Assembly: GCF_900129485.1 (NCBI RefSeq)
Contig: NZ_FQVW01000007.1
Coordinates: forward strand, 24,688-88,687
Origin: Ornithinibacillus halophilus
GTDB taxonomy: Bacteria; Bacillota; Bacilli; Bacillales; Amphibacillaceae
Reading direction: 5' to 3'
DNA length: 64,000 nt
The number at the start of each line of letters is the position of its first letter. Positions within the stretch are counted from its first letter, which is position 1. A model generated the notes under the pieces. It was not told the origin of the DNA and did no database searches. It saw nothing but the letters and a program-made list of their open reading frames with translations. Of the stretch, positions 27,788 through 36,444 are shown one piece after another. The position numbers were made by a program, and so were the translations under genes.

Positions 27788-28186
27788 GTTTCCTTTACAT
27801 TTACTTGGAATGGATTAGATCTACGACAAACCTTTATTCAATTAAGAAACCAAGATGAGTCAAGACAGAGAACATTGTAAAATAAGGACAATTCAAACCT
27901 TCTACACCAGCAGAACAACAATTAATCCAACAAGTAAAAACCGAACTGACATCTAGTCAATAGGGAAAGGAACCTCCTTAGTTGATATTAAATACTTCAT
28001 ACTAAGGGGGTTAAGAAAATCTATTAATATTCTACATAAAAGGATGGATACACCATAGAAAGAGCACCTCTTTAGTTAGGGTATACACTTCAACTACTTC
28101 TCTCTTCGAAATTCTGTTAAGCCTAAAGGATTATATGCCTCAAAAATATGCCATTTTTCACATGCTAATAGTAAAATACATTCTAT
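27788..28186. other. Gene-free stretch with a hairpin and a possible gene remnant
   Basis: A short frame at 27893-27961 ends in VKTELTSSQ and a TAG but has no start, and may be the tail of a decayed gene. It is followed by a hairpin AACCTCCTTAGT/ACTAAGGGGGTT (27971-28012, one G-T pair) without a T tract. Otherwise nothing recognisable. Confidence 0.4.
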
Positions 28187-28219
28187 AAAAAAATGCTTGG
28201 GTACAAGTTACCCAAGCAT
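28187..28219 (-). terminator. Intrinsic terminator of the CoA-disulfide reductase gene
   Basis: On the minus strand ATGCTTGGGT pairs with ACCCAAGCAT and continues into seven Ts. Confidence 0.92.
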
Positions 28220-28228
28220 CTAAAGTTT

Positions 28229-29875
28229 CTATTGATTCACTACTTGATAAGTTTTCCAACCACCATCAAGGTTTTTCGCTTTAAAGCCATTTTCTTGTAG
28301 AATACGAGTTGCTACATAACCTCTTAGACCTACTTGACAATTAACATGAATCGTTTGATCTTTTGGTAATTCTTCCAAACGATTTCGTAGTTGATCTAAT
28401 GGGATATTTTTGGCCTCTTTAATATGTCCTTTTGCAACCTCATCTGGATTACGGACATCAACCAGAATACCTCCATTGGCTACAATCTCATCAATTTCAT
28501 GCCATTGAACCGTTTCAGTCGTTCCTTCAACAATGTTAGTAGCAGCATATCCAGCCATATTGACAGGGTCTTTTGCTGAAGAGAATGGAGGAGCATAAGC
28601 AAGTTCTAAATCTGGTAAATCTAGAACTGTTAATCCACCTTTAATTGCAGTAGCTATTACGTCTATACGCTTGTCTATTCCATCCATACCGACTGCTTGT
28701 GCGCCATAAATTTTGCCTGTTTCTTTATTAAAAATTACTTTTAACGCAATTGGTGAAGCGCCAGGATAATATCCTGCATGAGAAGCAGGGTGAACGTGAA
28801 TAACTTCATAGTCTATACCAACACGTTTAAGTGTTTTTTCATTGTTTCCTGTTGTTGCTACATTGTAATCAAATACTTTTGCAATAGAAGTACCCATAGT
28901 TCCCTTATACGATACTTTTTTACCATATATATTATCTGCAACGGCACGTCCTTGACGATTAGCAGGCCATGCTAATGGTACCATTGTTGGGTTACCATTC
29001 ACATAGTCTTTAATTTCAATCGCATCTCCAATAGCATAAATATGTGGATCATTCGTTTGTAGGTATTCGTTTACTTGAATTCCACCACGTTCGCCAAGAT
29101 TAAGGTTAGCTTTTTGAGCTAATTCATTTTCAGGTCTAACACCGATGGAAAGTAAGATCATATCTGTTTCAATTTCTTTTCCTTCATTTGTAATAACCTT
29201 AGTCCCATTATTTTCGAAAGCTTTCACACCATCACCTAAAATTAGGTTAACCCCTTTTTCTTCTAAGTGTTTATGGATGATTGATGCCGTTTCGATGTCT
29301 AGTGGTGCCAATACTTGATTAGACATTTCTACAATTGTAACTTCCATTCCACGTTCATGAAGGTTTTCGGCCATCTCAAGTCCGATAAAACCACCACCAA
29401 CTACAACTGCACGTTTCGGTGATTCATTATCAATGTATGACTTAATTCGATCTGTATCCGGAATGTTACGTAGTGTGAATAATGCTTTTGCATCATTAAT
29501 ACCAGGAATAGGTGGTACTACTGGTCGTGCACCAGGTGATAGAATTAGTTCATCATAAGTTTCCTCATACACTTCACCAGTTTGAACATTTTTCACTTGA
29601 ATTGTTTGGTTTTCACGATTAATTCCTACCACTTCACTAAAATTACGAATATCTAAATTGTATCTTGTTGACATACTTTCAACAGTTTGAACAAGAAGCG
29701 CATCTCTTTCCTTAATTGTGCCTCCAATATAATAAGGTAATCCACAGTTAGCGAAAGAAATATATTCACCTTTTTCAAACAATACTATTTCAGATTTCTC
29801 ATCTAATCTTCTAAGTCTAGCTGCTGCAGTAGATCCACCAGCAACTCCACCAACGATAACGATTTTCTTTGTCAT
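28229..29875 (-). CDS. cdr: CoA-disulfide reductase fused to a rhodanese domain
   Basis: This 548-residue flavoprotein has an FAD-binding fold (VIVGGVAGGSTAAARLRRLDE), the single redox cysteine Cys44 in FANCGLPYYIGG, a NAD(P)H-binding motif (VVGGGFIGLEMAENL near 155), the IYAIGDAIE FAD segment near 295, and a C-terminal rhodanese domain (about 455-548) with active-site Cys513 in HVNCQVGLRG. This is the CoADR-RHD type, which reduces CoA disulfide or CoA persulfide and related polysulfides. The upstream CstR-type dyad at 29912 ties it to the sulfide response with the rhodanese cluster that faces it. AGGAGGAAGAGTAC precedes the ATG. Confidence 0.95.
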   Translation of the reverse strand: MTKKIVIVGGVAGGSTAAARLRRLDEKSEIVLFEKGEYISFANCGLPYYIGGTIKERDALLVQTVESMSTRYNLDIRNFSEVVGINRENQTIQVKNVQTGEVYEETYDELILSPGARPVVPPIPGINDAKALFTLRNIPDTDRIKSYIDNESPKRAVVVGGGFIGLEMAENLHERGMEVTIVEMSNQVLAPLDIETASIIHKHLEEKGVNLILGDGVKAFENNGTKVITNEGKEIETDMILLSIGVRPENELAQKANLNLGERGGIQVNEYLQTNDPHIYAIGDAIEIKDYVNGNPTMVPLAWPANRQGRAVADNIYGKKVSYKGTMGTSIAKVFDYNVATTGNNEKTLKRVGIDYEVIHVHPASHAGYYPGASPIALKVIFNKETGKIYGAQAVGMDGIDKRIDVIATAIKGGLTVLDLPDLELAYAPPFSSAKDPVNMAGYAATNIVEGTTETVQWHEIDEIVANGGILVDVRNPDEVAKGHIKEAKNIPLDQLRNRLEELPKDQTIHVNCQVGLRGYVATRILQENGFKAKNLDGGWKTYQVVNQ

Positions 29876-29911
29876 GTACTCTTCCTCCTTTTAAATTACC
29901 ATAAGGGGTAT

Positions 29912-29927
29912 ATACCTTATAGGGTAT
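29912..29927. promoter_or_regulatory. CstR-type operator upstream of cdr
   Basis: ATACCTTATAGGGTAT shares the ATACCT and GGGTAT half sites and spacing with the dyad in the cstR promoter. A TATAAT on the minus strand lies directly beside it. It is 37 bases before the cdr ATG. Confidence 0.72.
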
Positions 29928-30050
29928 ATTATAACATCTTTTGAAAAAAATTAAAGAGTTAATATTGTTTAGTGGGTGAATCCCTTTTCTGTTAAACTAA
30001 TTCTATTAGAGGTAAAATAGAAACTGAAACATGATGAGAGGGGTTTATTA

Positions 30051-31106
30051 ATGACTACATATCCTAATGTAAAAGAAACAAAAGAACTAATTAAACAACT
30101 AGTCTCTATTCCAAGTCCTTCAGGGTTTACTACCAAAGTAATAGAGTATGTCGAAACTTACTTGAAAGATTTAAATGTAGAAACAAAACGTAACCGTAAA
30201 GGTGGGCTAATCGCTACTCTTCCAGGTAAGAATAATGATGAACACCGTATGTTGACGGCACATGTAGATACGCTGGGGGCTATGGTGAAGGAAGTCAAAA
30301 GCAATGGTCGTCTACGTCTTGACCTAATAGGTGGATTTCGTTACAACTCAATTGAGGGGGAGTATTGTGAAATCCGTACTTCAAGTGGAAAAGTACTTAC
30401 AGGAACGATTCTAATGCACCAAACTTCTGTCCATGTTTATAAAGATGCCGGAAAAGCGGAGAGAAATCAGGAAAACATGGAAGTACGTATCGATGCAAAA
30501 GTAGAAAATGCGGATGAAGTTCGTGCTCTAGGTATCGAGGTTGGCGATTTTGTATCCTTTGATCCACGAGTACAAGAAGTAGATAACGGATACTTGAAAT
30601 CACGTCATTTAGATGATAAAGCAAGTGTGGCTATATTGCTTCAATTAATCAAGCGAATTAAAGAAGAAAAACTTGAACTACCTTACACTACGCATTTCTT
30701 AATTTCAAATAATGAAGAAATTGGTTATGGTGGGAATTCCAATGTAACTCCTGAGACTGTAGAATATTTGGCGGTTGATATGGGAGCGATGGGTGATGGT
30801 CAATCTACGGATGAATATACGGTTTCTATTTGTGTGAAAGATGCTAGTGGACCATATCATTATGGGTTACGTAAACATCTAGTAGAATTGGCAGAGAAAA
30901 ATGATATCGGCTATAAGCTAGATATTTATCCTTATTACGGTTCTGATGCGTCAGCTGCTATCCGCTCTGGACATGACATTATCCACGGATTAATTGGACC
31001 TGGAATCGACTCTTCTCACGCTTTTGAAAGAACGCATGAATCATCATTAGAATGCACCGAAAAGTTAGTTTATCATTATGTATTGTCAGAGCTAGTTAGC
31101 TATTAA
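30051..31106 (+). CDS. M42-family metallo-aminopeptidase
   Basis: This 351-residue di-metal peptidase of family M42 (FrvX/YsdC-like) has the first metal ligand in LTAHVDTLGAMV near residue 73, the bridging Asp in KSRHLDDKAS near 187, the catalytic Glu pair in ISNNEEIGYGG near 222, the LAVDMGAMG segment near 246 and the final His in SSHAFERTHE near 325. Such enzymes form dodecameric cytosolic aminopeptidases. GAGAGGGG precedes the ATG. It is a single gene with its own terminator. Confidence 0.93.
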   Translation: MTTYPNVKETKELIKQLVSIPSPSGFTTKVIEYVETYLKDLNVETKRNRKGGLIATLPGKNNDEHRMLTAHVDTLGAMVKEVKSNGRLRLDLIGGFRYNSIEGEYCEIRTSSGKVLTGTILMHQTSVHVYKDAGKAERNQENMEVRIDAKVENADEVRALGIEVGDFVSFDPRVQEVDNGYLKSRHLDDKASVAILLQLIKRIKEEKLELPYTTHFLISNNEEIGYGGNSNVTPETVEYLAVDMGAMGDGQSTDEYTVSICVKDASGPYHYGLRKHLVELAEKNDIGYKLDIYPYYGSDASAAIRSGHDIIHGLIGPGIDSSHAFERTHESSLECTEKLVYHYVLSELVSY

Positions 31107-31110
31107 TTTA

Positions 31111-31155
31111 AAAAGCATGTATGAAATCCAAGTGGAATTCATACATGCTTTTTTG
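31111..31155 (+). terminator. Intrinsic terminator behind the M42 peptidase gene
   Basis: AAAAGCATGTATGAA pairs with TTCATACATGCTTTT and continues into Ts. Confidence 0.92.
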
Positions 31156-31342
31156 TACGGACAAATAGTACCTAATTTCAGTATTTTATTGAAAACTATT
31201 AATGTTTTGGACATCAGGTACGCTATTTACCCAAATTGCTACATAAATAGTATGTTTTTTGATGAATAAAGGAATAGATGTCCATAAGAGTTATAGAAAT
31301 CCTATTTTATGCATTTTAACGCATTAGATGTCCTTCACACCC

Positions 31343-31990
31343 TTAGATTACAAAATAATAGATACATAAAAAGTGAAATAGACTTCCTATCAGAATAAAA
31401 ATATGGAATATTTCATGGAAGCCCATATGTTTAAACTGTAGAAATTTAGGTTTTAGCCAGTAAATGAAGCCTCCAATGGTATATGCTACTCCACCAAGAA
31501 GTAAAAATAGCATGCCATTTCCCCCAATAATTCCAAGTAGTTTGGGGCTAAAGAAAATAATAATCCAACCCATCGCTAGATAAAGAGCTGTTGATAACCA
31601 TCTAGGAGCTTGGAACCAGATTAATTTATATAACACACCTAATAATGCTAATCCATTTATTACACTAAATAATACCCAGCCAGTAACACCATTTAAGCTA
31701 ATTAAACAAATCGGTGTATATGTTCCAGCAATTAACACAAAAATCATCGAATGGTCAATTTTTCTCAAAAAAGCAATGACATGGTCTCTAGCAACAACCA
31801 TATGATAGGTAGCTGATGCAGAATATAATAAAATCATGCTTACTCCGAATATGATTACTGCAAAAATAACGATGAAGGAACTTGTTTCGATTGATGCTTT
31901 AATTACTAGAGCTAACAAGCCGAAAAACGCGAGTATTGCCCCTGCTAAATGTGTAAAACCATTTATAGGTTCTCTAATATATGCTCCCAT
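31343..31990 (-). CDS. Hemolysin III family membrane protein
   Basis: This protein of about 215 residues has seven transmembrane helices and belongs to the hemolysin III/YqfA branch of the PAQR superfamily. Landmarks are REPINGFTHLAGAI at the N-terminus, the Ser/His site SATYHMV near residue 70, KIDHSMIFVLIAGTYTPICL near 90 and the C-terminal FHEIFHIFILIGSLFHF with the putative metal-binding histidines. True hemolytic activity is doubtful for most members. The ATG at 31990 is preferred by homology; a GTG at 32005 is open in frame. It is divergent from a DUF1836 gene across a strong palindrome. Confidence 0.9.
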   Translation of the reverse strand: MGAYIREPINGFTHLAGAILAFFGLLALVIKASIETSSFIVIFAVIIFGVSMILLYSASATYHMVVARDHVIAFLRKIDHSMIFVLIAGTYTPICLISLNGVTGWVLFSVINGLALLGVLYKLIWFQAPRWLSTALYLAMGWIIIFFSPKLLGIIGGNGMLFLLLGGVAYTIGGFIYWLKPKFLQFKHMGFHEIFHIFILIGSLFHFLCIYYFVI

Positions 31991-32017
31991 GAAGAAAATC
32001 AACACCTTTACAATATA

Positions 32018-32038
32018 ATGTAGTTTTAATAACTACAT
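32018..32038. promoter_or_regulatory. Palindrome in the divergent hemolysin III / DUF1836 promoter region
   Basis: ATGTAGTT (32018-32025) and AACTACAT (32031-32038) are perfect inverted arms around TTAAT. TATAAT at 32044-32049 is a good -10 box for the DUF1836 gene, which puts the palindrome over its -35 region. This is the best candidate operator for the DUF1836 protein. Confidence 0.6.
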
Positions 32039-32137
32039 ACAATTATAATAGTGTTGTGTCATGTGGTCAAGGTTTACTTGCTTATTGTATTTGCCTATAA
32101 TTATTATATAAAGACAAAAATGATTGAGGCGAATTGA

Positions 32138-32716
32138 ATGATTGATGATATTTTAGATGAGTTGCAATTAGAGAATCAATTAAAAGTAGAGGATATACCT
32201 GATTTAGAACTTTATATGGATCAAGTAATTCAATTATTTGAGAGAACATTTGCTAGTTCTAAACGAAATGATGATGAAAAGGTCCTAACAAAAACAATGA
32301 TTAACAATTATGCTAAAGGAAAGTTATTTTTCCCGATTAAAAACAAGAAATATTCAAAGGAACATATTTTACTAATAAGCATGATATATCAGTTAAAAGG
32401 TGCATTATCGATCAAGGATATCAAAACAACTCTGGAACAATTGAATGGTAAAATTGAGAATAAAGAAATAGAATTAGAAGATTTATACCAACATTTTTTA
32501 AGACTTTCAAATAATAATATTGATCGTTTTACAGAAGATAGCAAAGTGTGCTCTACTGAAGTAAAAATAGAGGCAAATCAATTAAATGGCGTTCAAACGG
32601 AATACATCGAACAGTTGTTATTGGTTTCCTCGTTTGTACAAATGAGTAATCTTTACCGTCGTGCAGCAGAAAGATTGGTCGATGAGATAGCAAACACAAA
32701 TCATTCCGAAGAATAA
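32138..32716 (+). CDS. DUF1836 family protein, putative DNA-binding regulator
   Basis: This 192-residue cytosolic protein matches DUF1836: LTKTMINNYAKGKLFFPIKNKKYSKEHILLISMIYQLKGALSIKDI (about residues 50-95) is a MerR-like helix-turn-helix core with a Tyr/Lys-rich wing. The related Bacillus subtilis YkrK represses htpX, so this one may regulate the divergent hemolysin III gene. It is followed after 20 bases by the LLM oxidoreductase gene. Confidence 0.85.
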   Translation: MIDDILDELQLENQLKVEDIPDLELYMDQVIQLFERTFASSKRNDDEKVLTKTMINNYAKGKLFFPIKNKKYSKEHILLISMIYQLKGALSIKDIKTTLEQLNGKIENKEIELEDLYQHFLRLSNNNIDRFTEDSKVCSTEVKIEANQLNGVQTEYIEQLLLVSSFVQMSNLYRRAAERLVDEIANTNHSEE

Positions 32717-32736
32717 ATTGAAAGCAGGTGTCTAGT

Positions 32737-33729
32737 TTGAAGTTAAGTATATTAGATCAATCCCCAACGGTACTTGGAAAGACGGAACAAGATGCCTTAC
32801 AAGAGTCTGTTCATCTTGCGAGGCTTGGAGAAAAACTAGGGTATCACCGCTATTGGATAGCAGAGCACCATGATTTAAAAGGACTTGCATGTCCTGCTCC
32901 TGAAGTAATGTTAGGAATAATCGGTTCACAAACGGAATCGATCCGAATTGGTGCAGGGGCAATTTTATTACCACATTATAAACCATATAAAGTAGCAGAA
33001 ACATTTAATCTTTTAGCGACACTATATCCGAATCGTATTGATTTAGGGCTAGGTAGATCACCTGGTGGTTCAGCAGAGGCATCTCTTGCGTTATCCGAGA
33101 ACTTTTTAGAAAATGTACGAAAGATGCCAGCCGATATCGATGAATTATTGAACTTTCTTTATTTAACTTTTCCTGATGATCATATGTTTTCTAAGGTAAA
33201 ACCAACACCGGTTCCAGAAACTCCACCAGAAACTTGGTTGTTAGGTACGAGTGAGAAAAGTGCAATTTTAGCAGGAGAAAAAGGAATGCGATATACATTT
33301 GGGCATTTTATGAGTGATGTAAATGGACCAGAAATTGTTTCTACCTATAGAAAGAAACTGAAAGAAAATAGACAGGACACAACAAATGATGTAATTGTTG
33401 CTGTATCTGCCTTTTGTGCAGAAACCGATGAAGAAGCCAATGATTTAGCGATGAGTCATTTTGTAGCTAGTGTGAAGCGTGGTAAGGGAGAGAAAATTCA
33501 ATTGCTCTCACCAAGTGAATTAACAGAAATCCAGCTAACGGATGAAGAAAAAGAAGAAATAGAGGCAATGAAAAAGAAACAAATAATAGGTAGTCCGGGT
33601 GTAGTCAAGGCAAAATTAAAGCAATTACAAAAAGAATATGATACGGATGAATTCATGATTTTAACAAACACCTATAATTATGAAACGAGAAGAAAATCAT
33701 ACGAGTTAATTGCAAGTGAATTACTTTAA
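32737..33729 (+). CDS. Luciferase-like (LLM-class) flavin-dependent oxidoreductase
   Basis: This 330-residue TIM-barrel flavoprotein of the MsnO8 subfamily has LSILDQSPTVLGKTEQDALQ at the N-terminus, YHRYWIAEHHDLKGLACPAPEV near residue 40, LLPHYKPYKVAETFNLLATLYPNRIDLGLGRSPGG near 85 and the flavin-binding GTSEKSAILAGEKGM near 170. It would use FMNH2, but the substrate is unknown. An AAAGCAGGTG site six bases upstream favours the TTG at 32737. It is probably in one operon with the DUF1836 gene and the threonine aldolase gene (18-base gap). Confidence 0.9.
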   Translation: MKLSILDQSPTVLGKTEQDALQESVHLARLGEKLGYHRYWIAEHHDLKGLACPAPEVMLGIIGSQTESIRIGAGAILLPHYKPYKVAETFNLLATLYPNRIDLGLGRSPGGSAEASLALSENFLENVRKMPADIDELLNFLYLTFPDDHMFSKVKPTPVPETPPETWLLGTSEKSAILAGEKGMRYTFGHFMSDVNGPEIVSTYRKKLKENRQDTTNDVIVAVSAFCAETDEEANDLAMSHFVASVKRGKGEKIQLLSPSELTEIQLTDEEKEEIEAMKKKQIIGSPGVVKAKLKQLQKEYDTDEFMILTNTYNYETRRKSYELIASELL

Positions 33730-33747
33730 TCAGGGGAGAGGAATAGT

Positions 33748-34764
33748 ATGATTGATTTAAGAAGTGATACCGTAACAAAACCAACACCTGAAATGAGACA
33801 AGCAGCATTTGAGGCAGTCGTTGGTGATGATGTCTACAATGAAGACCCAACGATATTAAAATTAGAAGCATTAGCAGCTGAAATCGTAGGCAAGGAAAAG
33901 GCCATGTTTGTTCCAAGTGGGACACAGGGAAATCAAATTGCTGTTCTAACTCATTGTGTTTCTGGTCAGGAAGTTATTCTTGAAGCAGACTCTCATATTT
34001 ACTTTTATGAAGGGGCTACCATTTCTGCGTTTGCTGGTGTACAACCACGGACGATTAAAGGGAAAGACGGAGTAATGGATCCTGAAGAAGTAAAACTAGC
34101 TATTCGAGAAGATGACATCCATCAACCAGAAACGGGACTGATTTGTCTGGAAAATACACATAATCGAGCAGGAGGAGCGATCGTACCTTTAGAAAATATG
34201 CGTGATATTTATTCCATTTCAAAAGAAGCACATATTCCTGTACATCTTGACGGTGCTAGGCTATTTAATGCTTCAGTAGCAACAGGGATCAGTATTAAAG
34301 AATATGCTGCTTATACGGATACTGTCCAGTTTTGTTTATCAAAAGGGTTAGGGGCTCCAGTTGGATCGATAATCGCAGGTGATGAAGCGTTTATAGTAAA
34401 AGCTAGAAAATGGCGAAAACGATTAGGTGGTGGACTTCGTCAAGCTGGTATGATTGCTGCACCTGGTATAGTAGCTTTAAATAAGATGGTCGATCGTTTA
34501 ACAGAAGATCATGAAAAAGCTAGATTACTAGCACAAGGATTAATAGAAATTGGATTTAGTGTAGAAAACAATGTTGATACGAATATTGTTTTAGTGAATA
34601 CCCAATCCCGTGGTTATACAGCAAAGCAGTTTGTTGAAAAATTAAAGGAGTCTGGAATTCTATCAAGTGCTTTTGGGCCAGATACGGTAAGGTTCACAAC
34701 ACATTATGATGTATCTGAAGAGGATATTCAGAATTCAATTGATTTAATAAAGAAGCTTGTGTAA
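33748..34764 (+). CDS. ltaE: Low-specificity L-threonine aldolase
   Basis: This 338-residue PLP-dependent enzyme cleaves threonine or allo-threonine to glycine and acetaldehyde. It has MIDLRSDTVTKPTPEMRQAAFEAVVGDDVYNEDPT at the N-terminus, the active-site stacking His in EADSHIYFYEGA near 82, LENTHNRAGG near 130, the aspartate in VHLDGARLFNA near 168 and the PLP lysine in LSKGLGAPVGS near 200. CAGGGGAGAGGAATAGT precedes the ATG. It is likely the last gene of the operon starting at 32138. Confidence 0.95.
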   Translation: MIDLRSDTVTKPTPEMRQAAFEAVVGDDVYNEDPTILKLEALAAEIVGKEKAMFVPSGTQGNQIAVLTHCVSGQEVILEADSHIYFYEGATISAFAGVQPRTIKGKDGVMDPEEVKLAIREDDIHQPETGLICLENTHNRAGGAIVPLENMRDIYSISKEAHIPVHLDGARLFNASVATGISIKEYAAYTDTVQFCLSKGLGAPVGSIIAGDEAFIVKARKWRKRLGGGLRQAGMIAAPGIVALNKMVDRLTEDHEKARLLAQGLIEIGFSVENNVDTNIVLVNTQSRGYTAKQFVEKLKESGILSSAFGPDTVRFTTHYDVSEEDIQNSIDLIKKLV

Positions 34765-34849
34765 AATTTTATTGTTAAATCCTATAATCCTTAAATGCAA
34801 ACAACTACTTATAGATAAGGATTTGTCATAAGATAAGAAAGAAAATTCA

Positions 34850-35010
34850 GAGATGTCTAGCTCCGAGCGCCTGCGACTAGAGAGACTTCCTTCGCCTCCG
34901 TACGATAAGTCAACATCGACTCCTTTAGTCGTCGTGTTTCCTTTATCTCCTACGCCTCAGTCCAGTCCTTACGTCGCAAAGCGGGCGCTCTGCGCTTTTC
35001 TTATTTACCC
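34850..35010. repeat. Dispersed structured intergenic repeat, type A
   Basis: This GC-richer element stands out from its surroundings. GAGCGCC (34865-34871) pairs with GGCGCTC (34984-34990), GCGAC (34873-34877) with GTCGC (34973-34977), and an inner CGACT/AGTCG hairpin sits at 34917-34931. It opens GTCTAGCTCCGAGCGCC and closes TGCGCTTTTCTT. I recall closely similar GTCTAGCTCC...GCGCTTTTCTT elements as multicopy repeats in Bacillaceae. It is non-coding. Confidence 0.7.
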
Positions 35011-35027
35011 TGAGAGGAGTGGTTGTA

Positions 35028-35396
35028 GTGAAATATAAAAGAAATGAAGCATTCCGTTTTGAGTTTGGCGAGCCTGTTCCAGTTATCTTTTCTATTCGTG
35101 CGATTAATGGTAAAGAGGTGGAATCGTCCGATGGTGAGGCAGAGATGCTTGATTTAAGTTTAAATGGAATGAAAATAGCTACAAGTTTGGAGATTCCAGT
35201 TGACCGTAATCAAGTTCAAGTAACAACTGCATTTAAGATTGTAAACCGTGAATATAAAATCAATGGTGAACTCGTTTGGATAGATAAAGTGTTTGATAAG
35301 TACCACTATGGAGTTCATTTTAATTTGAATGAGAGCACACAGGAAAATTTACTAGATGATTTAAAAGTAATAGGGAAAAAATTAGCCAATCAATAG
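35028..35396 (+). CDS. PilZ-domain protein
   Basis: This 122-residue protein is a stand-alone PilZ domain, a likely c-di-GMP receptor. The N-terminal arginine motif is spread as KRNEAFR, and the second motif reads DLSLNGMKI (D/NxSxxG), followed by beta strands and YHYGVHF. AGGAG at 35015 supports the GTG at 35028 rather than the GTG at 35019. It lies between two dispersed repeats, so its target cannot be guessed from neighbours. Confidence 0.82.
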   Translation: MKYKRNEAFRFEFGEPVPVIFSIRAINGKEVESSDGEAEMLDLSLNGMKIATSLEIPVDRNQVQVTTAFKIVNREYKINGELVWIDKVFDKYHYGVHFNLNESTQENLLDDLKVIGKKLANQ

Positions 35397-35427
35397 ACTT
35401 TCCCAAAAAATACATAGTTAATGTGAG

Positions 35428-35467
35428 ATCCGAACCTTTCTATAATGATGAATGGTTCGGATTTTTT
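35428..35467 (+). terminator. Intrinsic terminator behind the PilZ gene
   Basis: TCCGAACC pairs with GGTTCGGA around a 16-base loop, then Ts. Confidence 0.88.
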
Positions 35468-35499
35468 AATGCGAATTAAGCTACGCTATAGAAATACTC

Positions 35500-35810
35500 T
35501 GCACTTTCACTGACAGCAATTAGTGAGCATGAAATAACTGCTCAGTTGATTTACGCTACGGGCAGTCGCTTTCCACGGGCACGGCCTCAGCCAGGCTACA
35601 GCTTGAAAGGCATCAGCGCAGCCTTGCACCGAGGAATCATACTTCTATGTATTACTAGAAGACGCAGGTGCATTGAATGGGGTCTTCGGACACGTGCTTT
35701 TCCCGTAGGACTAGGAAAGCTACGGCAGCAATACATCGCACGCAGAAAATGCATATGGAAATGCATTTTCAAGGAGTCGACTGCCCTCCACTCCAATCAA
35801 CAATTTAAAC
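35500..35810. repeat. Dispersed structured intergenic repeat, type B
   Basis: GGGCAGTCG (35560-35568) and CGACTGCCC (35778-35786) are perfect inverted ends of a 227-bp, GC-richer element. Inside, GAAAATGCAT (35745-35754) pairs with ATGCATTTTC (35761-35770). The core CTACGGGCAGTCGCTTTCC resembles multicopy Bacillaceae repeats I remember. A frame of 89 codons across it is an artefact. Confidence 0.7.
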
Positions 35811-36023
35811 TTTAGAAAACCATTTAATTTGTTGGATAAATTAGTTTGCTAAATACCACGTATACTCTGAAAACAAGTACCACGTGTCGTAATTTAAATC
35901 ATTAACCTTCTAAAAATCTAGCTTATAATTGTTTGCCTTAGTTAAGTTGCAGTCATTTTAATAAATAATGTACTTAGATTCTACTAAGCCTCAGGTCCTA
36001 TTACAAAATATAGCTAAGGCTCG
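35811..36023. other. Gene-free AT-rich stretch upstream of liaI
   Basis: It has no ORF or RNA gene. ACCACGTAT and ACCACGTGT occur 25 bases apart near 35860-35890. A LiaR site is expected between here and 36060 but I cannot identify it with confidence. Confidence 0.4.
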
Positions 36024-36052
36024 TTACGGTAAAAACGATATCTAGATATGAT
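36024..36052 (+). promoter_or_regulatory. Probable liaI promoter
   Basis: TTACGG (36024-36029) and TATGAT (36047-36052) are 17 bases apart. The weak -35 box is consistent with an activator (LiaR) dependent promoter. ACGATATC occurs at 36035 and again at 36058. Confidence 0.5.
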
Positions 36053-36083
36053 AGAACTACGATATCGAAAGGAGGAAAAAGAA

Positions 36084-36431
36084 ATGAAAAAGTTTCTATT
36101 ATTTATAGTTGGCTTAATCGCACTATTGGTGTTACTAGCCAATCTTGGACCAATGGTACTACTAGGTGTAAGTGTATGGCTACTGTATGTGATTTTTAAG
36201 AAATTCATCAAAAGTGATTCAGTAGCAGGAAAAATTGGTTGGGTGTTTTTAGGGTTAATCGTAGTAAGTATTGCCTTTTCCAATGTATTTGCCGTAATCG
36301 GAATCGCAGCTGCGTATATTCTTTACGTAATTTATAAGGGCTGGAAAGAAGATGATGAGCCTGTTGGGCCGAAACCAAATGGGGACCCATTTGATAACTT
36401 TGAAAAACAATGGGCTGAATTTAATAATTAA
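36084..36431 (+). CDS. liaI: LiaI-like membrane anchor protein
   Basis: This 115-residue protein has about four short hydrophobic helices (MKKFLLFIVGLIALLVLLA, then segments near 28-42, 52-68 and 70-85) and a charged C-terminal tail. It sits directly before a PspA/LiaH homologue in a lia-type operon, where LiaI anchors LiaH at the membrane under envelope stress. AAAGGAGGAAAAAG fixes the ATG at 36084; the open frame upstream is spurious. Identification is mainly by topology and position. Confidence 0.75.
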   Translation: MKKFLLFIVGLIALLVLLANLGPMVLLGVSVWLLYVIFKKFIKSDSVAGKIGWVFLGLIVVSIAFSNVFAVIGIAAAYILYVIYKGWKEDDEPVGPKPNGDPFDNFEKQWAEFNN

Positions 36432-36444
36432 AGGAGAGATTGAT

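Noticed and set aside
27893..27961. Small protein gene ending in VKTELTSSQ
   Set aside because: There is no start codon or ribosome binding site in frame, so at most it is a remnant.
31160..31342. GGACATC ... GATGTCC inverted motifs between the M42 peptidase and hemolysin III genes
   Set aside because: GATGTCC recurs near 31278 and 31328, but the spacing is long and no consistent structure or operator layout emerges.
35546..35815. 89-codon open frame
   Set aside because: It lies wholly inside dispersed repeat type B and follows its inverted repeats.
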